Assembly: GCF_020497125.1 (NCBI RefSeq)
Contig: NC_059081.1
Span: forward strand, 61,276,768-61,340,767
Source: Mauremys mutica
Lineage: Eukaryota; Chordata; Testudines; Geoemydidae
Length of the DNA: 64,000 bases
Direction: 5' to 3'
Part shown: piece after piece, positions 58,485 through 64,000 of the stretch
How the letters are laid out: the number at the start of each line of letters is the position of its first letter
Position numbering within the stretch: position 1 is the first letter of the stretch
Notes under the pieces: model-generated
Database searches by the model: none
What the model saw: the letters and a program-made list of their open reading frames with translations, nothing else
Told to the model about the DNA's origin: nothing
Made by a program: the position numbers and the translations under genes

Positions 58485-61400
58485 GGGTCCAGGCAGGTAG
58501 TCCTTGACACTTCACAGCAGTGTTGGTAGTCAACAGGACTTGGAAAGGGCCTTTCCAGCGTGGAGCCAGGGCAGTCTTTCGTTGATGGACCTTTATGTAG
58601 ACCCAGTCTCCCGGTTCCAACGAGTGGCAAGGTTGCACAGGATCCTTCGGTAAGGCTTCCTTCACCTGTGTATAAAAAGACTTAACACATTTCATTAGTG
58701 CCTGACAATACTTAAGCATTATGTCATCCATCAAATGAATGTCCATCTGAGCTAAGGTCAGTGGGGGTGCAGTTGGTAGTCGCATTGGGCGCCCCGTCAA
58801 AATCTCATGAGGGCTGAGTCCAGTCTTTCGATTGGGAATGGCTCTCATACTCATCAGTGCCAATGGAAGGGCATCTGGCCACTTTAAGTTCGTTTCAGCA
58901 CAAATCTTGGCCAGTTTATTTTTTAAAATCCCGTTCTGGCGTTCCACTGTCCCAGCAGATTGTGGGTGATGAGGGCAGTGAAGGTTGTGTTGGATCTGCA
59001 AAGTTGTACATAACTCCTTTACAATCTGTCCAGTAAAGTGAGTTCCACGATCACTGTTGATACTCACAGGAATGCCAAAACGAGGGACAAAATCCTTAAG
59101 CAGAAGTTTCACAACAGTCCTGGCATCTGCCTTCCTGCAGGGAAAAGCTTCAACCCAATTGGTAAATACATCAACTAAAACCAATACATATTCATAACCA
59201 CAACATTTAGACATTTGAATAAAATCAATCTGAATATTTACAAAAGGTCCCCAAGGAGGAGGGTGGGCTGCTCGCATAGCTTTAACAGCTTTACCAATGT
59301 TGTGTTGTTGACAAATCACACAGTGTTGACAGTAGGAATGGGCAACAGAAGGGAAAATGGGTGCAAACCAATCTCGGGCAACTGCAGCAACCATCCCCCC
59401 TTTGCTCACGTGTGCCATCCCATGGTATATGCGAGCAAGATAGGGCAATAACATCTTTGGTGCCACCAGGCGACCATCCGGGGCACGCCAAAGATTATCA
59501 GAATGTAAAATGCAGCCAGCAGCACTCCAAGAGTGCTTCTCAGTTCTTGATGTTGCCTCCTGGATCTTAGCCAGATCGTCAAGGGAGGCCAGTGAAGGCT
59601 GCTCTATCAGTACACAGGAATGTACAGCCTGAGGTGCAGAAAGAGCCGCTGTCCTAGCTGCAGAGTCAGCTAGAGCATTCCCACGGGTAACTTCATCATG
59701 AGGGGTCTTGTGAGCAGTACATTTAACAACAGCTATAGCTTTAGGCAACAAAAGAGCATCCAAAAGAGCAGAAACATAAAAACCATTCTTAATAGGAGAA
59801 CCAGTGGATGTAAGGAAGCCTCTATATTTCCAAAGCAATCCAAAATCATGAACCACTCCAAAAGCATAACGAGAATCCGTATAGATAGTGACCGTTTGAT
59901 CTCTAGCCAGAACACAAGCTCGAGTCAAAGCCACAAGTTCAGCTACTTGAGAGGAAAACACTGAAGAAAGGAAAGCACTCTCAACAACAGCACAGGTAGT
60001 GCAGACAGCATAACCAGCAACTAATGTACCCTTAGAATCTCGCAAGCACGAGCCATCCACAAAATAAAGGAGATCAGGATTCTGCAAAGGCACATCCAGT
60101 AAATCATCTCTAGGACGAGTAAGAACAGACGTTACAAACACACAATCATGTGGGGTTCCATCTTCAGGCCCAGGCAACAAAGAGGCTGGATTAAGAACAG
60201 GGCAACGAGCCAAAGTAATATGAGAGGAAGAAAGCAAAACCAGTTCATATTTGATAAGACGAGAAGCGGATAAATGCTGCGTCCTAGATTTCAACAAGAG
60301 TGCACCCACAGCATGCGGAACACACACACTCAAAGGAGAACCCAATACAATAGATGCAGATAACTGAACAGAAAGGGCCGTTGCCGCTACAGCCCGTAAA
60401 CAAGGGGAAAATCCTACCGCCACAGCGTCTAAGGCAGTACTGTAGTAGGCAATTGGACGGTGTTTGTCCCCGTGCTTTTGCGTTAGTACAGCCAAAGCAA
60501 ACCCATTACGCTCATGACAGAAAAGAGTAAATGGTTTAGTATAATCAGGAAGTCCCAGGGCCGGAGCAGTAGATAGTCTCTGTTTAATAGCAACAAAAGC
60601 ACTCTCAGCCTCTGGGGGCCAAGGAAGAGGTTCAGGGGTACCAGACTTAGTCAGATCCTGTAAGGGTTTAATCACTGTTGCATAACCTAAAATCCACTGC
60701 CTGCAATATCCAGTCATGCCCAGAAAAGTACGCATGTGAGAAACAGTACTAGGCCTAGGCATATTTAAAATAGCTGAAATACGAGAGTCTGATAAATGAC
60801 GCTTGCCATGAGAAATATCATGACCAAGATAATGAACCTTGGGTTGACACAGTTGGAGTTTTTCTCGGGATGCTTTGTGACCTTTGGCAGCTAAAGCAGT
60901 TAAAAGAGTCAGAGTATCAGTTTTAGAAGAGTCAAAAGAGAAAGACGCCAGTAAAAGGTCATCCACATATTGTATAAGTACTGATTTTCCAGGGAAAACC
61001 ACATCATCCAGATCCTTCTTCAGGATCTGAGAAAACAGGGAGGGAGATTCAGTATACCCTTGGGGTAACCTGGTCCAGGTATACTGACATCCTTTATAAG
61101 TAAAGGCAAACAAATACTGACTATCTGGGTGAATTGGAATGGAAAAAAAGGCTGAACACAAATCTACAACAGAGAAATAAGTGGCTGACGGTGGAATACA
61201 AGAAAAAATTGTAGCTGGATTTGGAACCACTGGAAAAGAAGGCAAAACCACAGCATTAATAGCGCGAAGGTCTTGAACAAACCGATAGGTATTCCTTCCT
61301 GGCTTCTTTACAGGAAAGATAGGAGTATTACAAGAACTAATAGTGGGAATAATAATACCCTGTTGCAATAAAGATTCTATAACCGGAGCTATGCCTGCCA

Positions 61401-62010
61401 CTGCTTCAGGACGCAGTGGGTACTGTGGAATCCTTGGCAAAAGCTTAGCAGGGTCCACAAGAATTTTAACCAGCTCGGCTGTTCTAATCTGTCCCACTTC
61501 ATTTGCATGACGAGACCAGAGATGGGGGGGCACTTGTGACAACAAATGCACAAGGTCAGGGCTGAGTGGAGACTTCGACGCAGCTGGCTCGGATATATGG
61601 AGTGTAGCCAACACCAGGTTAGTATTCTCATCAGGAACCTGTAAGAATACGCCATCTGGTGTACAGTAGATGGTACAACCTAATTTACACAACAGATCTC
61701 TTCCCAGCAAATTCACAGGAGAAGTAGAACTGAGTAGAAAGGAATGTTTATCTTCTAGAGGGCCAAGACAAATGTCAAGGGGTACTGAGACAGGATGCGA
61801 AACAGGACAGTTTGAAATGCCCACAGCATTAACAGACAAAGCGGACAAAGGAACAGAGGGAAACTCCGAGGATCTCAGAGCAGACCTACTAGCCCCAGTG
61901 TCTACAAGACAAGTAACAGATTTACCAGCAATATTACAATCAACAAACGGGCCTTCTCGATTAATAGAAATTAAAGGATTCATGATGCAGTTACGTTCCC
62001 TCAGGCTGTC
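58366..62010 (-). CDS. pol: pro-pol: protease, reverse transcriptase, RNase H, integrase
   Basis: One uninterrupted frame from the codon after the gag amber to 58366 (1,215 codons). Numbering from the first Met (61983): protease DTGA at 28-31. Reverse transcriptase has D274, LPQG at 306-309 and YVDD at 339-342. RNase H has D643, E682, D703 and D773. The integrase zinc module has H854, H858, C885 and C888, with catalytic D920, D978 and E1014 (35 residues between the last two). A C-terminal WKGPFQVLLTT module is of gammaretroviral GPY/F type. All catalytic residues looked for are present. It is probably made as a Gag-Pol fusion by stop readthrough. It overlaps the start of env. Confidence 0.97.
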   Translation of the reverse strand, partial: DSLRERNCIMNPLISINREGPFVDCNIAGKSVTCLVDTGASRSALRSSEFPSVPLSALSVNAVGISNCPVSHPVSVPLDICLGPLEDKHSFLLSSTSPVNLLGRDLLCKLGCTIYCTPDGVFLQVPDENTNLVLATLHISEPAASKSPLSPDLVHLLSQVPPHLWSRHANEVGQIRTAELVKILVDPAKLLPRIPQYPLRPEAVAGIAPVIESLLQQGIIIPTISSCNTPIFPVKKPGRNTYRFVQDLRAINAVVLPSFPVVPNPATIFSCIPPSATYFSVVDLCSAFFSIPIHPDSQYLFAFTYKGCQYTWTRLPQGYTESPSLFSQILKKDLDDVVFPGKSVLIQYVDDLLLASFSFDSSKTDTLTLLTALAAKGHKASREKLQLCQPKVHYLGHDISHGKRHLSDSRISAILNMPRPSTVSHMRTFLGMTGYCRQWILGYATVIKPLQDLTKSGTPEPLPWPPEAESAFVAIKQRLSTAPALGLPDYTKPFTLFCHERNGFALAVLTQKHGDKHRPIAYYSTALDAVAVGFSPCLRAVAATALSVQLSASIVLGSPLSVCVPHAVGALLLKSRTQHLSASRLIKYELVLLSSSHITLARCPVLNPASLLPGPEDGTPHDCVFVTSVLTRPRDDLLDVPLQNPDLLYFVDGSCLRDSKGTLVAGYAVCTTCAVVESAFLSSVFSSQVAELVALTRACVLARDQTVTIYTDSRYAFGVVHDFGLLWKYRGFLTSTGSPIKNGFYVSALLDALLLPKAIAVVKCTAHKTPHDEVTRGNALADSAARTAALSAPQAVHSCVLIEQPSLASLDDLAKIQEATSRTEKHSWSAAGCILHSDNLWRAPDGRLVAPKMLLPYLARIYHGMAHVSKGGMVAAVARDWFAPIFPSVAHSYCQHCVICQQHNIGKAVKAMRAAHPPPWGPFVNIQIDFIQMSKCCGYEYVLVLVDVFTNWVEAFPCRKADARTVVKLLLKDFVPRFGIPVSINSDRGTHFTGQIVKELCTTLQIQHNLHCPHHPQSAGTVERQNGILKNKLAKICAETNLKWPDALPLALMSMRAIPNRKTGLSPHEILTGRPMRLPTAPPLTLAQMDIHLMDDIMLKYCQALMKCVKSFYTQVKEALPKDPVQPCHSLEPGDWVYIKVHQRKTALAPRWKGPFQVLLTTNTAVKCQGLPAWTHASHCKKTPPPREATPTDDQRAPSSSPAVPAGQRKKRTR

Positions 62011-62013
62011 CTA
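62011..62013 (-). promoter_or_regulatory. gag-pol amber codon, predicted readthrough site
   Basis: TAG, followed by G, separates gag from a downstream frame that is the same frame and stays open through all of pol; the first pol Met is 27 bp further on. In gammaretroviruses this codon is suppressed a few per cent of the time to make Gag-Pol. A downstream pseudoknot would be expected, but I could not fold it here. Confidence 0.85.
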
Positions 62014-63591
62014 GTAAGGGGTTCCTTGTGGGGAGAAAACAGGCGCTTCAGGATTGGGGAACTGAGTAGGATTTTGAGCAAATCGATTTGGACACTCATT
62101 TCTCCAGTGTCCCTCCTGACCACACAAGTGGCATGCAGTGCTCCCAGTCGGGGCAGGATTCTGGGCAGGATATGAGGAACCTCGTCCCATACCTCTCCCA
62201 CGACCTCGTCCCCGTCCTCTTCTCAGTCCCCCACGACCCCTATTCTGATAAGTTTGTAACTGTAAAGCCATAAGTTTTGTTTCACTGGTTTCTTTCTTCT
62301 GGTCTATGCAAGCTGTACAATGATTTGCAACTGTCACCAATTCTGAAAGGGGTTTAGTTTGCCAGCCAATACAAATAGTTCTCAATGGTTGCTGAACTTT
62401 CGGCAAGAGTCCCTGAACAAAAGCAGCTCCCACCGCTTCCCTGGCATTATCAGCTGGATCAGTAATTCCCGAATGCTGTTCAAAGACCTTAGTCAGTCTA
62501 TCAAGATAATCAGCAGGGGATTCTCCCGTATTTTGTTTACAATTTGCAATCTTGGTCCAATCTGTTTTCTTAGGACAAACTTCTGAAATAGAGGTCAAGA
62601 GACGATTCCTAGCCTCTGTCAAAGCATCCCCAATACCAGGGTCGGCATCAGGCCAAGCCGCCTGTCTGTTAAGGCGTTGCTGTACTTCGGCGGGCAGTAC
62701 AGCTCGTAAAAGTTGATTAATATCTGCCCAAGATGGATTATAGCACTGAATCACTGTCTGGAGCTCTTCTCTAAACTTTACTGGCTCCTCCCTGATTTTA
62801 GGAAATTCTTTCACCATGTTTCTAAGATCTCCAGGTGTCCACGGGGCATGTACCTTAATTAACCCCCCTATCGCTCCAGCTCCAGGCAAGTCCCTTAAAG
62901 GAGCCTGGAGTGCCTGTGTCGTGCTTCTAAGAAAGTAGCCGGCATGGTTATCAGCAGAAGCAGGGTTAACCGGACTACTGGTGTCAGTCAGTAGGGAAGA
63001 AGATAATTCTTCCGAAGAAGGAGAATGAACAACTTGTGCAGTTGATAATTGCGGCGACGAAACAATTACTGCCTGCACAGCCCGAGAAGGGGGGGCCGAG
63101 GGGGAAGCCTGCTGCGGCTGTGGAATGCTGCTAAAAAAAAAATCCACTATATCTTCTGTAGTCTCCTCCTCACTTTCAGGTTTAACTAATTGAGGATAAA
63201 GAGAAGCAGAGGGCTGCACTGAAGCAGGAAGACATTTGGATGTCTGACATTTAAGTTTTAAATCTTGTACTTCAGTTTTTAATTTCTCCTGGGAGTCCTT
63301 CAGACTCCGCACCCGAGACTCATGGAGTCTCTTTGTTGCTTCCTCCCACCAAGACAGAAACTGCTCGCACTGCGCAGCAGAGGTGTGTGATTTAAGGGCT
63401 TCACGGAGGCATGTAAGTTTATCTAACTCAAAGGTACCTTCTAATGGGCATTGTTTAAATGAATTTTCACGCGTGTACAGATTCCAATCATTTAAATACC
63501 TGCAGGTTTTAGGACCATAATGTACGTACATGTAATATGCTGGGGTACCCTTAGGGGGTAAAGTGGAAAGTTTAGACTGTTCCCCCCCCAT
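62011..63591 (-). CDS. gag: gag polyprotein
   Basis: 526 codons ending at an amber TAG (62011-62013). The N-terminus MGGEQSK has a Gly2 myristoylation signal. A charged, coiled-coil-like stretch is at about 93-115 (ESRVRSLKDSQEKLKTEVQD). A PSAP late-domain motif is at 164-167. The capsid major-homology-like region is near 352-376 (TGESPADYLDRL), followed by an RG-rich segment at about 451-471 and one zinc knuckle CX2CX4HX4C at 487-500. One knuckle plus the late domain and readthrough stop fit gamma-like Gag. No internal stop. The start is the first in-frame ATG after the leader. Confidence 0.95.
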   Translation of the reverse strand: MGGEQSKLSTLPPKGTPAYYMYVHYGPKTCRYLNDWNLYTRENSFKQCPLEGTFELDKLTCLREALKSHTSAAQCEQFLSWWEEATKRLHESRVRSLKDSQEKLKTEVQDLKLKCQTSKCLPASVQPSASLYPQLVKPESEEETTEDIVDFFFSSIPQPQQASPSAPPSRAVQAVIVSSPQLSTAQVVHSPSSEELSSSLLTDTSSPVNPASADNHAGYFLRSTTQALQAPLRDLPGAGAIGGLIKVHAPWTPGDLRNMVKEFPKIREEPVKFREELQTVIQCYNPSWADINQLLRAVLPAEVQQRLNRQAAWPDADPGIGDALTEARNRLLTSISEVCPKKTDWTKIANCKQNTGESPADYLDRLTKVFEQHSGITDPADNAREAVGAAFVQGLLPKVQQPLRTICIGWQTKPLSELVTVANHCTACIDQKKETSETKLMALQLQTYQNRGRGGLRRGRGRGRGRGMGRGSSYPAQNPAPTGSTACHLCGQEGHWRNECPNRFAQNPTQFPNPEAPVFSPQGTPY

Positions 63592-64000
63592 GTTCCAGTC
63601 ACACCAACTGAAGGGGTCCCTGTCCGCGCTAGCGGACCAGAATCTAAGAATCCCTCCCTACAGGGCACTCACGTACAGGAGAGACTCACAAGAAAGACTA
63701 CGACCCTCGTACATCTCCTTTCAGCAAAGAGCGTCGGCTAAAGACTCCATTTCCGGGAGATAAACCCGCATACTCTAATTGCATCCAGGGAGACGATCAG
63801 ATTGTCAGTAGCCCACACAGAAGGGAAAGGAGGGAAAATGGGTTCACACACTCCTAGACCCAGGCAGCTTCCTCGCCGGACTATGCCAAGCTGAGTCAGC
63901 CCACCGTGGGTCGGATCTCCTAAAGATCCACTAGTTACTGGGCTTGCGTTAGACTACTCCTGATCATTAGCAATCGCTTCACAGGGCAATCTGGGCGTCT
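63592..64000 (-). other. retroviral 5' leader (partial)
   Basis: At least 409 bp upstream of gag without LTR sequence, so the leader is over 400 bp long. Two GTGAGT words on the - strand (around 63667-63672 and 63683-63688) are candidate splice donors for the env mRNA. No primer-binding site or 5' LTR end is visible before the window ends. This stretch should hold the packaging signal, but I could not identify it. Confidence 0.7.

Larger units (their letters stand above)
55419..64000 (-). mobile_element. class I (gamma-like) endogenous retrovirus, 3' part of provirus to window edge
   Basis: A near-complete provirus read right to left: leader, gag, amber codon, pro-pol, env, polypurine tract, 3' LTR. 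Gamma-like features are the gag-pol single frame with an amber codon between, one CCHC zinc knuckle, pol ending in a GPF-type chromodomain-like module, and env overlapping the end of pol. gag and pol have no internal stop over about 5.2 kb, which argues for a recent insertion. env has two frame changes. The 5' LTR and primer-binding site are outside the window, so the tRNA primer is unknown. Confidence 0.96.

Noticed and set aside
59215..62273. + strand frames of 61-114 codons across the provirus
   Set aside because: Antisense shadows of the long gag and pol frames. None shows a recognisable domain.
63592..64000. search for the primer-binding site and 5' LTR at the right edge
   Set aside because: The LTR end sequence TGTGCTGATATTT seen at 55419 does not recur before 64,000, so the 5' LTR must lie outside and the tRNA primer cannot be named.
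1..64000. CRISPR arrays, bacterial operons, ribosomal or tRNA genes
   Set aside because: Nothing of the kind is present. Spliced exons, LINEs and an endogenous retrovirus show vertebrate nuclear DNA. The tRNA-like words near 26.66 and 46.04 kb belong to SINEs.

Overview
The window is nuclear DNA from an amniote, most likely a turtle or close sauropsid relative. It carries the 3' half of a single-copy neuronal gene, ADAM23, on the + strand in small exons separated by kilobase introns. The introns hold turtle-type repeats: CR1 and L2-like LINEs, CORE/MIR-like SINEs, hAT-type elements with 8-bp target-site duplications (TSDs) and short inverted-repeat elements, some with TWA TSDs. The taxon call rests on repeat types I recognise by eye and not on a database search.

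Layout. 1-48,514: eight constant ADAM23 exons run from the disintegrin domain through the cysteine-rich and EGF-like regions (1105-22056). Two alternative transmembrane exons of equal length (91 bp) follow, at 29690-29780 and 38280-38370, and then the terminal coding exon (48466-48514). The donors and acceptors read are GT and AG, and all phases join. 48,515-about 52 kb is 3' UTR with several AATAAA candidates. 52.7-54.25 kb holds a multi-hairpin inverted-repeat element and a larger DNA-transposon-like element that carries a small hAT copy inside it. 54.25-55.42 kb is unassigned intergenic sequence.

55,419-64,000 (window edge) is a class I (gamma-like) endogenous retrovirus on the - strand. 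Its 3' LTR (55419-55867), polypurine tract, env, pol, gag and part of the leader are in view; the 5' LTR lies beyond 64,000. gag and pro-pol are completely open. They lie in one frame separated by a single amber codon, which is the readthrough arrangement of gammaretroviruses. env is open in three pieces in two frames, so as read here it is broken twice.

How parts relate. ADAM23 is a catalytically inactive ADAM of the neuronal surface. The two transmembrane exons are frame-locked alternatives: using either gives a membrane protein, using both gives an early stop, and using neither gives a predicted soluble form with a different short tail. The provirus lies downstream of ADAM23 in the opposite orientation, so its 3' LTR promoter points towards the ADAM23 3' end. 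The intronic transposons show readable nesting (hAT into LINE, hAT into DNA transposon), which gives a relative order of insertion.
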